A DNA stretch of 64,000 bases from Paenirhodobacter enshiensis (GCF_000740785.1 NZ_JFZB01000002.1:1-64000); one strand, 5' to 3'. Shown: positions 7,903-17,196, counted from the stretch's first letter. The notes: a model not told the origin generated them from the sequence alone. A program made the numbers and translations.

Positions 7903-8855
7903 TGGCCCGGATCTTCTGCGCCGGCGAAGCGCTGATCGACATGTTGCCCGGCCGGACCGATGCGGGGGACACGGCCTTCGTGCCCCATCCCGGCGGCTCG
8001 GTGTTCAACACGGCGGTGGCGCTCGGCCGGCTCGGGGCGCGGGTGGCGCTGATCTCGGGGGTGTCGCACGATCTCTTCGGCGCGATGCTGGCCGGGGGGC
8101 TGACCGCCTCGGGTGTCGAAACCGGCTGTCTGATCCGCAGCGCGCGCCCCACCACGCTCGCCTTCGTGACGCTGACGGATGGCGAGGCGCGCTATGCCTT
8201 CTATGACGAGGCGACCGCGGGCCGGATGCTGACCCCTGATGACATCCCCGCCCTGCCCCCGCCCGATGCCACGGGCGGCGCGCTGTTTCTGGGCGGCATC
8301 TCTCTCGCGGTCGAGCCCTGCGCCAGCGCCTACGAGGCCCTCGCCCGGCGCGAGGCCGGCCGGCGGCTGATCGTGCTCGACCCGAATATCCGCCCCGGTT
8401 TCATCGCCGATGAGGCGGCGTTCCGCGCAAGGCTCGGCCGGCTGATGGCGCTCGCCGATATCGTGAAACTGTCCGGGGACGATCTCGACTGGATCTCGGG
8501 CCCCGAGGGCGAGGCCACCGACCGCGCGCGCGGGCTGCTGGCGCTCGGCCCCGGCCTGATCGTGCTGACCCGCGGCGCAGAAGGCGCGGTGGCGCTGCGC
8601 CCGGCGGGCGAGGTGCGGGTGCCGGCACGCCGCGCGCAGGTCGTCGATACCGTCGGCGCGGGCGACACGTTCAACGCCGGGCTGCTGGCATCGCTTGCAG
8701 CGGCCGGGGCGCTTGACCGCGCGGCACTCGATGCCGCGCCGGACAGGCTGATCGCCGAAGCGCTGGCGCTTGGCGTCGCGGCCGCCGCCGTCAACGTCAC
8801 CCGCGCCGGCGCCAACCCTCCCTGGAAACACGAACTGTCGGAGTCCGAGACATGA
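7902..8855 (+). CDS. PfkB-family carbohydrate kinase (fructokinase-like)
   Basis: This 317-residue ribokinase/PfkB-family enzyme phosphorylates a sugar, probably a ketohexose or keto-sugar acid, with ATP. It shows the N-terminal [12 protein letters not shown] strand, the substrate-binding [15 protein letters not shown] motif at about residue 30, a DPNIRPGF motif near residue 160 typical of fructokinase/2-keto-3-deoxygluconate kinase members, and the C-terminal [14 protein letters not shown] signature carrying the catalytic Asp (about residue 255). The ATG overlaps the previous stop (TGATG) and its own stop overlaps the dtd ATG, so translation is coupled on both sides. Exact sugar cannot be told from sequence alone. 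Confidence 0.85.
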   Translation: MARIFCAGEALIDMLPGRTDAGDTAFVPHPGGSVFNTAVALGRLGARVALISGVSHDLFGAMLAGGLTASGVETGCLIRSARPTTLAFVTLTDGEARYAFYDEATAGRMLTPDDIPALPPPDATGGALFLGGISLAVEPCASAYEALARREAGRRLIVLDPNIRPGFIADEAAFRARLGRLMALADIVKLSGDDLDWISGPEGEATDRARGLLALGPGLIVLTRGAEGAVALRPAGEVRVPARRAQVVDTVGAGDTFNAGLLASLAAAGALDRAALDAAPDRLIAEALALGVAAAAVNVTRAGANPPWKHELSESET

Positions 8856-9301
8856 GAGCCCTTCTGCAACGCGTCGCCCATGCCAGGGTCGAGGTCGAGG
8901 GCCGCATCACCGGCCAGATCGGGCCGGGGCTGCTGATCCTCGTCTGCGCGATGCAGGGCGATACCGAGGTGCAGGCCGACAAGCTCGCCGCGCGCGTCGC
9001 GAAATGCCGGATCTTCCGCGACGAGAACGACAAGATGAACCGCTCGGTCCTCGACGTCGGCGGGTCTTGCCTGGTGGTCAGCCAGTTCACGCTCGCGGCC
9101 GATACGTCCTCGGGCAACCGCCCGGGCTTCTCCACCGCCGCGCCGCCCGATCAGGGCAACCTGCTTTATCAGCGCTTCGCCACGGCGCTGCGCGAACTCT
9201 CGCTGCCCGTCGAGATGGGCGAGTTCGGCGCCGACATGAAGGTGAGCCTGCTGAACGACGGCCCCATCACGATCTGGATGGATACCGCCGACCGGGCCTG
9301 A
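8852..9301 (+). CDS. dtd: D-aminoacyl-tRNA deacylase
   Basis: This 149-residue DTD hydrolyses D-aminoacyl-tRNAs (and glycyl-tRNA-Ala), recycling tRNA mischarged with D-amino acids. It begins [13 protein letters not shown] and carries the two diagnostic active-site motifs: SQFTL (about residues 75-79) and the Gly-Pro cross-subunit motif as NDGPIT near residue 137. Length equals the bacterial family norm. Its ATG overlaps the kinase stop codon (ATGA), indicating one operon. It converges on tdk with only 12 bases between stops. Confidence 0.95.
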   Translation: MRALLQRVAHARVEVEGRITGQIGPGLLILVCAMQGDTEVQADKLAARVAKCRIFRDENDKMNRSVLDVGGSCLVVSQFTLAADTSSGNRPGFSTAAPPDQGNLLYQRFATALRELSLPVEMGEFGADMKVSLLNDGPITIWMDTADRA

Positions 9302-9313
9302 TCCGGGGCGAGA

Positions 9314-9892
9314 TCAGTCGCCCATCGCCTCGCGCCAGTGACGGCGGCACAGCGCCACATAGGTCTCGTTGCCGCCGATCTGCACCTGCGCGCCTTCGCG
9401 TGCCACCTGACCGTCCGGCCCGAGGCGCACCACCATCGTCGCCTTGCGGCCGCAATGGCAGATCGTGCGGACCTCGCGCATCTCGTCGGCGAGCGCCAGA
9501 AGCGCCGCCGAGCCGGGAAACAGCTCGCCCCGGAAATCGACGCGCAGCCCGTAGCACATCACCGGCACGTCGAGGTCGTCGACCGCGCGGGCGAGCTGCC
9601 AGACCTGCTCGCGGCTGAGGAACTGCGCCTCGTCGACGAAGACGCAGGCGCAGGGGCCTTCGGAAAGGCGCCGATAGATCATCGCGAACATGTCGGTCGT
9701 GGCGTCGAAACAGGCGGCCTCGGCGCCGATGCCGATGCGGCTGGCGATCCGGCCGGTGCCGGCGCGGCCGTCGAACCCGGCGGTGACGAGGAAGGTTTGC
9801 ATCCCCCGCTCGATATAATTGTGCGAGGCCTGGAGCAGGATCGTGCTCTTGCCGGCGTTCATCGTCGAGTAATGGAAATACAGCTTGGCCAT
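9314..9892 (-). CDS. tdk: Thymidine kinase
   Basis: The 192-residue enzyme phosphorylates thymidine in the pyrimidine salvage pathway. Visible motifs are the P-loop STMNAGKST (residues about 8-16), the Walker B/DEAQ segment FVDEAQFLS near residue 90, the lasso-loop and zinc-binding CHCGRKA around residue 145, and C-terminal CRRH. This is the type II (human TK1-like) family. The open frame extends 12 codons upstream, but start MAKLYFHYS matches the family N-terminus. Confidence 0.95.
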   Translation of the reverse strand: MAKLYFHYSTMNAGKSTILLQASHNYIERGMQTFLVTAGFDGRAGTGRIASRIGIGAEAACFDATTDMFAMIYRRLSEGPCACVFVDEAQFLSREQVWQLARAVDDLDVPVMCYGLRVDFRGELFPGSAALLALADEMREVRTICHCGRKATMVVRLGPDGQVAREGAQVQIGGNETYVALCRRHWREAMGD

Positions 9893-9953
9893 GCGCGGCG
9901 GGGTAGCGCGAAGGCCCGCGCGGAGCAAGCCGCCACCCGCCCCCGGGACATGA

Positions 9954-9977
9954 GAAAGGGCCCCGAAGGGCCCTTTC
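9954..9977 (-). terminator. Hairpin terminator after the helicase gene
   Basis: A perfect 10-bp stem GAAAGGGCCC / GGGCCCTTTC with a 4-base loop lies just downstream of the reverse-strand helicase stop and ahead of tdk. The stem itself ends in a short T run on the reverse strand. Confidence 0.75.
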
Positions 9978-10018
9978 GCGAGATCGGTTCAGATCACCGG
10001 AGGTGTTCCGCGCCAGAC

Positions 10019-11365
10019 TTACTCAGCGGCAGCGGTCGCGGGGCGACGACGGCGCGGACGGGCGGCACCGCCGTCGGCGGGCTTCGCCTGCGGCTTCGGC
10101 GCGGGCTTGGCGGCACGCGGCTTCGACGCGGCCCCTTCGGCACGCGGCGGGCGCTGGCCCTGACCAGCCTGACCGCGATGCGGCTTGCGGCCCTGCTTGG
10201 GCTGCTGCTGCGCGGCGCGAGCGACCTCGGCCGCGGCATGGGGCTCGCCGCCGATCACCGGGATCTTCTGACCCATGGTCTTCTCGATCGACTTCAGCTC
10301 GTCCATCTCGGCCGGGGCGCAGAAGGCGATCGCGGTGCCGGCCCGGCCCGCACGCGCGGTGCGCCCGATGCGGTGCACGTAGTTGTCGGGCACGTTCGGC
10401 AGGTCGTAGTTGTAGACGAAGGCCACCTGCGGGATGTCGATGCCACGCGCGGCCACGTCGGTCGCGATCAGCACCTTGATCTCGCCGGCGCGGAACGCGG
10501 CAAGCGCGCGCTCACGCTGGTTCTGCGACTTGTTGCCGTGGATCGCGGCGACCGAGAAGCCCCACTTTTCCAAAAGGTTCGCCAGCTTGTCGGCGCCATG
10601 CTTGGTGCGCGAGAACACGATCGACAGCTCGTCGACATGCTTCGACAGATATTCCGCCAGCAGCGCCGCCTTGTCGCCCTGGGTGGTGAAATGCACGCCC
10701 TGCTCGATACGGTCGGCGGCCTTGCCCGGAGGCGCGGCCTCGATCCGCACCGGATCGGTCAGATAGCTCTGCGCCAGCTCTTCCATCAGCTTCGGCATGG
10801 TGGCCGAGAACAGCATGGTCTGACGCTCGGCCGGGATCAGCTTGGCGATGCGGCGCAGCGCATGGATGAACCCGATGTCGAGCATCTGGTCCGCCTCGTC
10901 GAGGACCAGATACTTGGTCTCGGACAGCACCAGCGCGCGGCGTTCGAGCAGGTCGAGCAGACGGCCGGGCGTCGCGATCAGCACATCGGTGCCCTTGGCG
11001 AGCTTTTCCGACTGCGCGTTGATCGAGGCACCGCCCACCACGCGCTGGATGCGCACCGGCGCGTCCTTGGCGAAGGCGGCGAGGTTGTCATGGATCTGCG
11101 TCGCCAGTTCGCGCGTCGGCGCCAGAACCAGCGCACGCACCGTCTTCGGCGCCGGGCGCTTGCCATAGGCGATGATGCGGGTCAGCATCGGCAGACCGAA
11201 CGCGGCAGTCTTGCCGGTGCCGGTCTGCGCCAGACCCAGCAGGTCGCGGCCGCGCACGATATGCGGGATGCCCTGTTCCTGGATCGGCGTCGGCTTGATC
11301 AGCCCGAGGCCCGCGAGGTTCTGCAAAAGGATCGGCGCGAGGCCGAGGTTGTCGAAGTTTTCCAA
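10019..11365 (-). CDS. rhlE: DEAD-box RNA helicase, RhlE type
   Basis: The 448-residue ATP-dependent RNA helicase acts in ribosome assembly or RNA turnover. Motifs in order are the Q motif region (PTPIQEQGIP), I (AQTGTGKT), Ia (PTRELA), Ib (TPGRL), II (DEAD), III (SAT), IV-V (ATDVAARGID) and VI (HRIGRTARAG). The last 80 residues are a basic Lys/Arg/Ala/Pro/Gln tail typical of RhlE proteins, which helps RNA binding. The start is a TTG at 11363-11365 giving MENFDNLGLAP, which fits the family N-terminus exactly. An ATG 14 bases upstream (11379) is in another frame and would end after 26 codons. A purine-rich AGAAAAGA sits before the TTG. Confidence 0.93.
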   Translation of the reverse strand: MENFDNLGLAPILLQNLAGLGLIKPTPIQEQGIPHIVRGRDLLGLAQTGTGKTAAFGLPMLTRIIAYGKRPAPKTVRALVLAPTRELATQIHDNLAAFAKDAPVRIQRVVGGASINAQSEKLAKGTDVLIATPGRLLDLLERRALVLSETKYLVLDEADQMLDIGFIHALRRIAKLIPAERQTMLFSATMPKLMEELAQSYLTDPVRIEAAPPGKAADRIEQGVHFTTQGDKAALLAEYLSKHVDELSIVFSRTKHGADKLANLLEKWGFSVAAIHGNKSQNQRERALAAFRAGEIKVLIATDVAARGIDIPQVAFVYNYDLPNVPDNYVHRIGRTARAGRAGTAIAFCAPAEMDELKSIEKTMGQKIPVIGGEPHAAAEVARAAQQQPKQGRKPHRGQAGQGQRPPRAEGAASKPRAAKPAPKPQAKPADGGAARPRRRRPATAAAE

Positions 11366-11653
11366 ATCTTTTCTTTCATGGCGCGCGGCAGCGCGCGAAA
11401 CGGATCGCCGCGCGGGAAGGCACGGCAGGCGGGCGGGCGCGGGGTTGTCTCCCGCTGGCCCCCCGCGTGATCTGAGGCCTGATATCCGGATCTTGTCCCC
11501 CTTGTCGTCTCGGCTCTGGCCGGGTTACGGGGGCGGCTGCTCACGCGGGCAGCGGATCTCGGACTTCCGGCACATGGGGCCTGAGCGCATGAAAGTCAAG
11601 GAAAACACGCCCGGCCCGCGCGAAACAGGCCGGACGGTCCCGGGAAATCCGTC

Positions 11654-12598
11654 TCAGACAGCGTTCGGCGGCGGCAGGCCGTCGCGGAAGGCGATCAGAT
11701 TGTCGAGCGCCATGAACCCCATCGAATCGCGCACCTCGAGCGCTGCGGTGCCGAGATGCGGCAGCAAGGTGACGTTCTCCATCGCGCGAAGTTCTTCGGG
11801 GACGAAGGGCTCGCGCTCGAACACGTCGAGGCCGGCACCGGCGATCCGGCCTGCCTGAAGCGCGGCGATCAGCGCCGGTTCGTCGACGATGTCACCGCGC
11901 GCGATGTTGATGAAATGCGCGTGCGGCTGCATCTTGGCGAAAGCCTCCGCGCCGATCATGTACCGGGTCTCGGGCGAGGCGGGCACCGCCACCACCACGA
12001 AATCCGAGCCGCCGAGCAGCTCGTCCAGGCTCACCTGCCGCGCGGGGAAATCGGCCGCGCGCGGCGAGCGGTTGTGGTAAAGCACGCTCATCCCGAAGCC
12101 GAAATGGCAGCGCCGCGCGATGGCCGCGCCGATCCGGCCGAAACCGATGATGCCCACCGTCTTGCCGCTGACATGGTGGCCGAGGAACTGCGTCGGCGTC
12201 CAGCCGGTCCACTGACCCGCGCGCACGAAACGCTCGCCCGCGCCGGCGCGGCGCGCACTCATCAGGATCAGCATCATGCCGATGTCGGCGGTGGCGTCGG
12301 TGACGGCGCCGGGCGTGTTGGTCACCACGATGCCCTGCGCCTTCGCCGCCGCGACGTCGATGTGATTGTAGCCCACGCCGAAATTCGCGACGATCCGCGC
12401 CCGGGGGGTTCCCTCGAAGGCCGCTGCGGTCATCTTGTCGCCCAGAGTGACCAGAAGTGCGTCATAGTCCGCCAGTGCCTGGCGCGCCTCGGCCTCGGTC
12501 AGCGGCACCGATCCGTTGCGAAAGGTGGTGTCGAATTCCGCGGCGACGCGGCGTTCGACCGCAGGGGTCAGCGCCCGGGTGACCAGAAGTTTCATCAA
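11654..12598 (-). CDS. D-2-hydroxyacid dehydrogenase (glyoxylate/hydroxypyruvate reductase-like)
   Basis: The 314-residue NAD(P)-dependent dehydrogenase has the Rossmann motif [15 protein letters not shown] near residue 150. The catalytic triad is visible as Arg in [10 protein letters not shown], Glu in FEREP and His in LLPHLGTA. Members of this group reduce glyoxylate, hydroxypyruvate or similar 2-keto acids; the substrate cannot be fixed from sequence. It is the last gene of a reverse-strand proC-csaA-dehydrogenase run; its ATG overlaps the csaA stop. Confidence 0.9.
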   Translation of the reverse strand: MMKLLVTRALTPAVERRVAAEFDTTFRNGSVPLTEAEARQALADYDALLVTLGDKMTAAAFEGTPRARIVANFGVGYNHIDVAAAKAQGIVVTNTPGAVTDATADIGMMLILMSARRAGAGERFVRAGQWTGWTPTQFLGHHVSGKTVGIIGFGRIGAAIARRCHFGFGMSVLYHNRSPRAADFPARQVSLDELLGGSDFVVVAVPASPETRYMIGAEAFAKMQPHAHFINIARGDIVDEPALIAALQAGRIAGAGLDVFEREPFVPEELRAMENVTLLPHLGTAALEVRDSMGFMALDNLIAFRDGLPPPNAV

Positions 12599-12930
12599 AA
12601 CAGCTTCCCTCCGACCGGCACATCGGATTTCGGACCGATCAGCACGACCTCGCCCGTCGCGTCGGGCAGGCCGAGCGTCAGCACCTCGGAGATGAACGGC
12701 CCGATCTGGCGCGGCGGGAAGTTCACCACGCCCAGCACCTGCTGCCCGATCAGGCTCTCGGGCGTGTAATGCGCGGTGATCTGCGCCGAAGACCGGCGCT
12801 CGCCGATCTCGGGGCCGAAGTCGATGGTCAGCTTGTAGGCGGGTTTGCGCGCCTGCGGGAAGGCCTCGGCCTTGACGATGACACCGACGCGGATGTCGAG
12901 TTTCAGGAAGTCGTCATAGGTCGCGGTCAT
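12595..12930 (-). CDS. csaA: CsaA-type tRNA-binding / export chaperone-like protein
   Basis: This 111-residue single-domain protein has the OB-fold tRNA-binding domain shared with the C-terminus of MetRS and with B. subtilis CsaA. The pattern [12 protein letters not shown] at the start, the [14 protein letters not shown] segment, [22 protein letters not shown] and the ending PVGGKLF are diagnostic. CsaA proteins bind tRNA and some unfolded precursors as dimers; physiological role here is uncertain. It overlaps both neighbours by four bases, within a proC-csaA-dehydrogenase operon. Confidence 0.93.
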   Translation of the reverse strand: MTATYDDFLKLDIRVGVIVKAEAFPQARKPAYKLTIDFGPEIGERRSSAQITAHYTPESLIGQQVLGVVNFPPRQIGPFISEVLTLGLPDATGEVVLIGPKSDVPVGGKLF

Positions 12931-13739
12931 TTCCCGAGTTCCCTTCCCCGTTCGGCGGCGGCATGGACGGCGCGGTTCAGCAGGCCGGGGAAGCCGGTCT
13001 CGGCCTCCATCAGCACGGCGAGGGCGGCGGCCGTGGTCCCGCCCGGCGAGGTGACATTGATGCGCAGCTGCGCCGGATCGTCGGGCGACTGCATCGCCAG
13101 CGCCCCCGCCCCGGCGACCGTCGCGCGCGCGAGCGTCAGCGCGAGCTCGGGCGACAGCCCCTCGGCCACGCCGGCGGCGGCGAGCGTCTCGATCAGGTGG
13201 AACACATAGGCCGGGCCGGAGCCCGAAACCGCCGTCACCGCATCCATCTGGCTTTCGGCATCGAGCCGCACCACCTGACCGACCGCGGAGAGAAGCCCCT
13301 CGGCGAGCGTGAGATCGGCCTCGGAGGCCGAGGCATTGCCGATGATCGGGGTGATGCCCTGACCGATCGCGGCCGGGGTGTTGGGCATGGCGCGCACGAC
13401 CGGGGTGCCGGCGCCCAGAACCGCCTCATAAGCGGCAAGGCGGATCCCCGCCGCGACGGACACGAACAGCGTCCTGCCCCCGCCGAGCGGTGCGAGCTGC
13501 GGCAGCGCACCGGCCATCTTCTGCGGCTTGACCGCGACCACCGCCACCGCGGCATCCGAGGGAACCGGGCCGCCGATGCGCACGCCCGTGGCTTTCAGCG
13601 CCTCGGACGGGTGCGGCGTGATCACCTGCACCGCCTGCGGATTCAGCCCCTGACGCAGCCAGCCCGAAAGCAGCGCCCCGCCCATCTTGCCATGCCCCAG
13701 AAGGACCAGACCACGTGCCTCGATCGCCTTGAAATCCAT
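12927..13739 (-). CDS. proC: Pyrroline-5-carboxylate reductase
   Basis: The 270-residue enzyme catalyses the last step of proline synthesis, reducing 1-pyrroline-5-carboxylate with NAD(P)H. It has the N-terminal dinucleotide motif [14 protein letters not shown] (about residue 13), a VKPQKM segment, the [11 protein letters not shown] motif near residue 118, and the C-terminal ProC signature with SGSGPAYVF (about 175) and [11 protein letters not shown] (about 230). Length is normal. It is the first gene of the three-gene reverse operon, with the YbjN-like gene 25 bases upstream on the same strand. Confidence 0.95.
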   Translation of the reverse strand: MDFKAIEARGLVLLGHGKMGGALLSGWLRQGLNPQAVQVITPHPSEALKATGVRIGGPVPSDAAVAVVAVKPQKMAGALPQLAPLGGGRTLFVSVAAGIRLAAYEAVLGAGTPVVRAMPNTPAAIGQGITPIIGNASASEADLTLAEGLLSAVGQVVRLDAESQMDAVTAVSGSGPAYVFHLIETLAAAGVAEGLSPELALTLARATVAGAGALAMQSPDDPAQLRINVTSPGGTTAAALAVLMEAETGFPGLLNRAVHAAAERGRELGK

Positions 13740-13764
13740 GTCGTTCCCCTTTCAGGGGGCGACA

Positions 13765-14268
13765 TTAGGCACGGCCATAGGCCTCTGCAATGGCGACCTT
13801 CATCGCCTGAGCCGGGGTTTCGCCCGCCCAGCACACCAGCTGCATCGCGGGATAGAAGCGCTCGGCCGCGACGACGGCGGCGCCGATCATACGGTCGACC
13901 TGCTCGGTCGAGGCGCATTGCCCGCCCGCCAGGCACAGCCCATTGCGCCACACCATCATCTTCTGATCCGGCCAGAGCGCGAAAGCCCCCATCCAGCACT
14001 GATCGTTGATGCGGTTGAGAAGGTCGTAGAACGCGCCATGCCGCTCGGCAGGGGCGTCGAGTTCGAAGGTCGAGATCAGGCGCAGGGTCTCGTCCTGTTC
14101 GGACCAGGCGAGCGTGATCGAATAGGTGCGCCACTGACCCTCGACCATCATCGCGATCTGATCGTCGGCCACGCGGTCGAAATCCCATTCGTGGGCCTGA
14201 GCGAGGTCCTCCACGACGTCGATCGGATGCAGATCGCCGACCTCGAGATAGTCTTCCGTCGCAGCCAT
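13765..14268 (-). CDS. YbjN domain-containing protein
   Basis: The 167-residue soluble protein fits the YbjN family (putative type III secretion chaperone-like fold; stress-related in E. coli). It starts MAATEDYLEVGDLHPIDVVED, followed by a beta-rich core (RTYSITLAWSEQDETLRLISTFEL) and helices. A longer frame begins at 14331, but the GGGGAGAGGG ribosome site just before 14268 and the family N-terminus favour the shorter start. It lies upstream of proC on the same strand and is probably co-transcribed. Some databases give such alphaproteobacterial proteins misleading names. Confidence 0.82.
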   Translation of the reverse strand: MAATEDYLEVGDLHPIDVVEDLAQAHEWDFDRVADDQIAMMVEGQWRTYSITLAWSEQDETLRLISTFELDAPAERHGAFYDLLNRINDQCWMGAFALWPDQKMMVWRNGLCLAGGQCASTEQVDRMIGAAVVAAERFYPAMQLVCWAGETPAQAMKVAIAEAYGRA

Positions 14269-14405
14269 CCGGCCCTCTCCCCGTTCTTCCGCCAGGCCCG
14301 CGACCGAGGCGCGTTTTCGGCGGTGTCCCACAAATACCGGCGTCTGGTTGCGCCGCTCATACCATATATCGTGAGACGAGGGGGGAAGGCTGTAAAGCCA
14401 TTTGT

Positions 14406-14447
14406 CGTGGATAACTCAGGGGGCAGACACAATATACGGGGATAACC
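14406..14447 (+). repeat. Two GGATAAC-containing 12-mers, 31 bp apart
   Basis: CGTGGATAACTC (14406-14417) and CGGGGATAACCC (14437-14448 by alignment) share 10 of 12 bases and lie about three helical turns apart. On the opposite strand the cores read TTATCCACG and TTATCCCCG, one and two mismatches from the DnaA box consensus. They may be DnaA or other regulator sites. Confidence 0.35.
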
Positions 14448-14826
14448 CATGGGAAGACCCGGGGATGGACAGGGGAGCAAATGGCGCCCCCCCGAAGTGG
14501 CCCGCCCCCCTCCGTCGCGCGCCGGTTTGACCCGCCGGGAGGCAGACAACTGCGGGAATCACCCTCTGCCACGCACGAATCCACTCCGAATCAGCAGGGA
14601 CGACGGATGATTCGTCTGCGTATTTTTCGCCACAATCGACATTTCATCCCGCATTTTGGCATATACACGCACATTCCGGACAGCATTGTTCAAAATCTGC
14701 CGAAGAAATGATCGCCACCCCCGGAACCCCCTGTCGCTGTTGGGTCTTCGAAGGTCGCGACCGGGCGGTTTTCCGGTTTTCTTGCCGCCCCGACAGACGC
14801 CAACCCGCAGGAATGTTCATGAACAG

Positions 14827-14856
14827 TTGAATTCTTGTGTAAGGCCCGTCTAGTCT
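14827..14856 (+). promoter_or_regulatory. Putative sigma-70 promoter of the polyamine ABC operon
   Basis: TTGAAT (14827-14832) and TAGTCT (14851-14856) are separated by 18 bases. The start would fall near 14863, giving a leader of about 40 bases before the TTG start at 14903. Confidence 0.4.
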
Positions 14857-14902
14857 TCGGTTCACGGGAACAACTAATTACAAAATCCATGGGGAGCCCG
14901 CG

Positions 14903-16009
14903 TTGTCGACTATCCAGACCGGCGAACCTTTCGTCGTATTCGATCATGTCCAGAAGAGCTATGATGGCGAAAATCTGGTCGTGAAGGACCTCAACCTCTC
15001 CATCGGGAAAGGTGAATTTCTGACCATGCTCGGGCCGTCGGGCTCGGGCAAGACCACCTGCCTGATGATGCTCGCCGGTTTCGAGACCGCGACGCGCGGG
15101 CAGATTCTGCTGAACGGGGTGAACATCAACGAAATGCCGCCGCACAAGCGCGGCATCGGCATGGTGTTCCAGAACTACGCCCTGTTCCCGCACATGACGG
15201 TGGCGGAGAACCTCTCCTTCCCGCTGGAAGTGCGCGGCATGGACAAGGCCGAGCGCGAGGAGAAAGTCACCCGCGCCCTGGACATGGTGCAGATGGGCAA
15301 GTTCGCCGCGCGCCGTCCCGGCCAGATGTCGGGCGGTCAGTGTCAGCGTATCGCGCTGGCCCGGGCGCTGGTGTTCGATCCGGAACTGGTGCTGATGGAC
15401 GAGCCGCTCGGCGCGCTCGACAAGCAGCTGCGCGAGCACATGCAATACGAGATCAAGGCGTTGCATGACCGTCTCGGCATCACCGTGGTCTACGTCACCC
15501 ATGACCAGGGCGAAGCGCTGACCATGTCGGACCGCGTTGCCGTGTTCAACGACGGACGCATCCAGCAGCTGGCCCCGCCCGATGAGCTTTACGAGCGTCC
15601 GAAGAACAGCTTCGTCGCCCAGTTCATCGGCGAGAACAACAAGCTGCCGGGCACCGTCGAGGCGCTGGACGGCGATCACTGCACCGTTCGGCTGCAGACC
15701 GGCGAGCTGATCACCGCCACGCCCGTCAACATCCGTCACGTCGGGCAGGAGACTCTGGTCTCGATCCGTCCCGAACGCGTGGAACACAAGTCCGAGATGA
15801 TCCCCGCAGGCGCCTACATGATCGACGCCGAAGTGATCGAGGTCATCTACATGGGCGACATCTTCCGCACCCGGATGCGGGTCGCCGGAACCGAAGATTT
15901 CGTGATGAAATCCCGCAACACGATGGGTCAGACCCGTCTTGCCGCGGGCCAGAAGCTGAAAATCGGCTGGCATCCGGCGGATGCCCGCGCCCTCGACCCG
16001 ATCGAATGA
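14903..16009 (+). CDS. Polyamine-type ABC transporter ATP-binding protein (PotA-like)
   Basis: The 368-residue ATPase energises import of a polyamine or related compound. Motifs are Walker [10 protein letters not shown] (about residue 55), Q-loop VFQNYALFPHM, signature MSGGQCQR (with an uncommon Cys after the Gln), Walker B LVLMDEPLGALD and the switch His in YVTHDQGEA. The C-terminal 120 residues form a TOBE_2 regulatory domain, as in PotA. The start is TTG at 14903, with GGGGAG about seven bases upstream; the ATG at 14889 is out of frame. It is followed by the binding protein gene and two permease genes; the open frame of the next gene overlaps its stop, but the true start of that gene is further on. 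Confidence 0.92.
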   Translation: MSTIQTGEPFVVFDHVQKSYDGENLVVKDLNLSIGKGEFLTMLGPSGSGKTTCLMMLAGFETATRGQILLNGVNINEMPPHKRGIGMVFQNYALFPHMTVAENLSFPLEVRGMDKAEREEKVTRALDMVQMGKFAARRPGQMSGGQCQRIALARALVFDPELVLMDEPLGALDKQLREHMQYEIKALHDRLGITVVYVTHDQGEALTMSDRVAVFNDGRIQQLAPPDELYERPKNSFVAQFIGENNKLPGTVEALDGDHCTVRLQTGELITATPVNIRHVGQETLVSIRPERVEHKSEMIPAGAYMIDAEVIEVIYMGDIFRTRMRVAGTEDFVMKSRNTMGQTRLAAGQKLKIGWHPADARALDPIE

Positions 16010-16053
16010 TCGGCACCAAATACCAACAAACAATGCAACCGGGAGTTGAACGA

Positions 16054-17127
16054 ATGAAGAAACTGATCCTCACCACGGCGCTGACCTGCTGCATGGGCGC
16101 GGCCGCTCAGGCCGACGTGGTCGTGATGAGCTGGGGCGGCAGCTACGGCAAGGCGCAGACCGAAGCCTACGTGAAGCCCTTCGCCGAGAAGTTCGGCATC
16201 AAGACCACCATGATCGACGCCGACAACCCGGCCACCCCGATCAAGGCGCAGGTCGAGGCCGGCAACGTCTCGGTCGACATCGCCTCGCTCGAATACGCTG
16301 ACGCGGTGCGGATGTGCGACGAAGGTCTGCTCGAGCCGATCGACGCCTCGAAGCTGGCTCCGGCGCCCGATGGCACCCCGGCAACCGAGGACTTCCTGCC
16401 CGGCGCTCTGACCGACTGCGGCGTCTCGACCGACATCTGGGCGAACGTCTACGCCTACGATTCGACCAAGTTCCCGGGCGAAAAGCCGACCACCATCGCC
16501 GATTTCTTCGACACCAAGAAGTTCCCCGGCAAGCGTGGCGTGAACAAGCGCCCGAAGGCGGTTCTGGAAATCGCGCTGATGGCTGACGGCGTTCCGGCCG
16601 CCGACGTGTACAAGGTTCTCGCCACGCCGGAAGGTCTCGACCGCGCGTTCAAGAAGCTCGACACGATCAAGAAGGACATCGTGTGGTGGGAAGCCGGTGC
16701 GCAGGCGCCGCAGCTGCTCGCCGATGGCGAAGTCGTCATGACCACCGCCTACAACGGCCGTATCTTCAACGCCGTCGCCGACGAGCACAAGCCCTTCGTC
16801 ATCGTCTGGGACGGCCAGGTCTACGAGAACGAGATGTTCGCGATCCCGAAGGGTGCGCCGCACGCCGAGGACGCGATGAAGTTCCTGACCTACTCGACCT
16901 CGACCGAAGGTCTGCGTCGCTCGGCGCAGTGGATCTCCTACGGCCCGGCCCGCAAGTCGGCTCTGAAGGAAGACCTGCTGTTCCACGACGGCAAGACCGA
17001 GATGCTGCCGAACCTGCCGACCTATCCGGGCAACATGAAGAACGCCCTCGAAACCTCGATGGAGTTCTGGGTCGACCATCAGACCGAGCTGAGCGAGCGC
17101 TTCAACGCCTGGCTCGCGGCGAACTGA
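16054..17127 (+). CDS. ABC transporter periplasmic substrate-binding protein (PotD/PotF-like)
   Basis: The 357-residue protein starts with a Sec signal peptide (MKKLILTTALTCCMGAAAQA, cleavage before DVVVMSWGG). The mature part has the family-1 spermidine/putrescine-binding layout: SWGGSYGKAQTEAYVKPF, a DIASLEYADAVRMCDEGLL segment, the DCGVSTDIWANVYAYDSTKF hinge and EMFAIPKGAPHAEDAMKFLTY. Relatives bind polyamines or small cations such as spermidine, putrescine or related amines; the exact ligand is not readable. An upstream in-frame ATG at 16006 overlaps the ATPase stop, but GGGAG before 16054 and the signal peptide decide the start. Two strong hairpins follow and may let this gene be more highly expressed than the permeases. 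Confidence 0.92.
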   Translation: MKKLILTTALTCCMGAAAQADVVVMSWGGSYGKAQTEAYVKPFAEKFGIKTTMIDADNPATPIKAQVEAGNVSVDIASLEYADAVRMCDEGLLEPIDASKLAPAPDGTPATEDFLPGALTDCGVSTDIWANVYAYDSTKFPGEKPTTIADFFDTKKFPGKRGVNKRPKAVLEIALMADGVPAADVYKVLATPEGLDRAFKKLDTIKKDIVWWEAGAQAPQLLADGEVVMTTAYNGRIFNAVADEHKPFVIVWDGQVYENEMFAIPKGAPHAEDAMKFLTYSTSTEGLRRSAQWISYGPARKSALKEDLLFHDGKTEMLPNLPTYPGNMKNALETSMEFWVDHQTELSERFNAWLAAN

Positions 17128-17147
17128 GACTGACGTCACGACCAGCC

Positions 17148-17196
17148 GGGGAAGGCTCTGCCTTCCCCGCAGCACCCGGGGCCTGACGGCCCCGGG
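17148..17196 (+). terminator. Two consecutive hairpins between binding-protein and permease genes
   Basis: GGGGAAGG / CCTTCCCC (17148-17155 and 17161-17168, 5-base loop) and CCCGGGGCC / GGCCCCGGG (17175-17183 and 17188-17196, 4-base loop) stand in tandem with no T run. This is expected for a partial terminator or 3'-end stabiliser that raises binding-protein expression. Confidence 0.65.

Larger units (their letters stand above)
14269..14902. other. 634-bp intergenic region, divergent
   Basis: This unusually long and relatively AT-rich gap separates the reverse YbjN gene from the forward ABC operon. It contains a small hairpin (GGCTGTAAAGCC at about 14387), two related 12-mers (below), runs of C and G around 14490, an AT-rich segment at 14610-14710, and a probable promoter for the ABC operon at its right end. 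I see no convincing gene in it; frames of 70-80 codons are open but have no ribosome site or family resemblance. A small RNA cannot be excluded. Confidence 0.5.

Noticed and set aside
14269-14902. Possible replication origin because of DnaA-box-like sequences
   Set aside because: Only two imperfect boxes and no parAB, hemE, dnaA or dnaN neighbours; evidence is insufficient.
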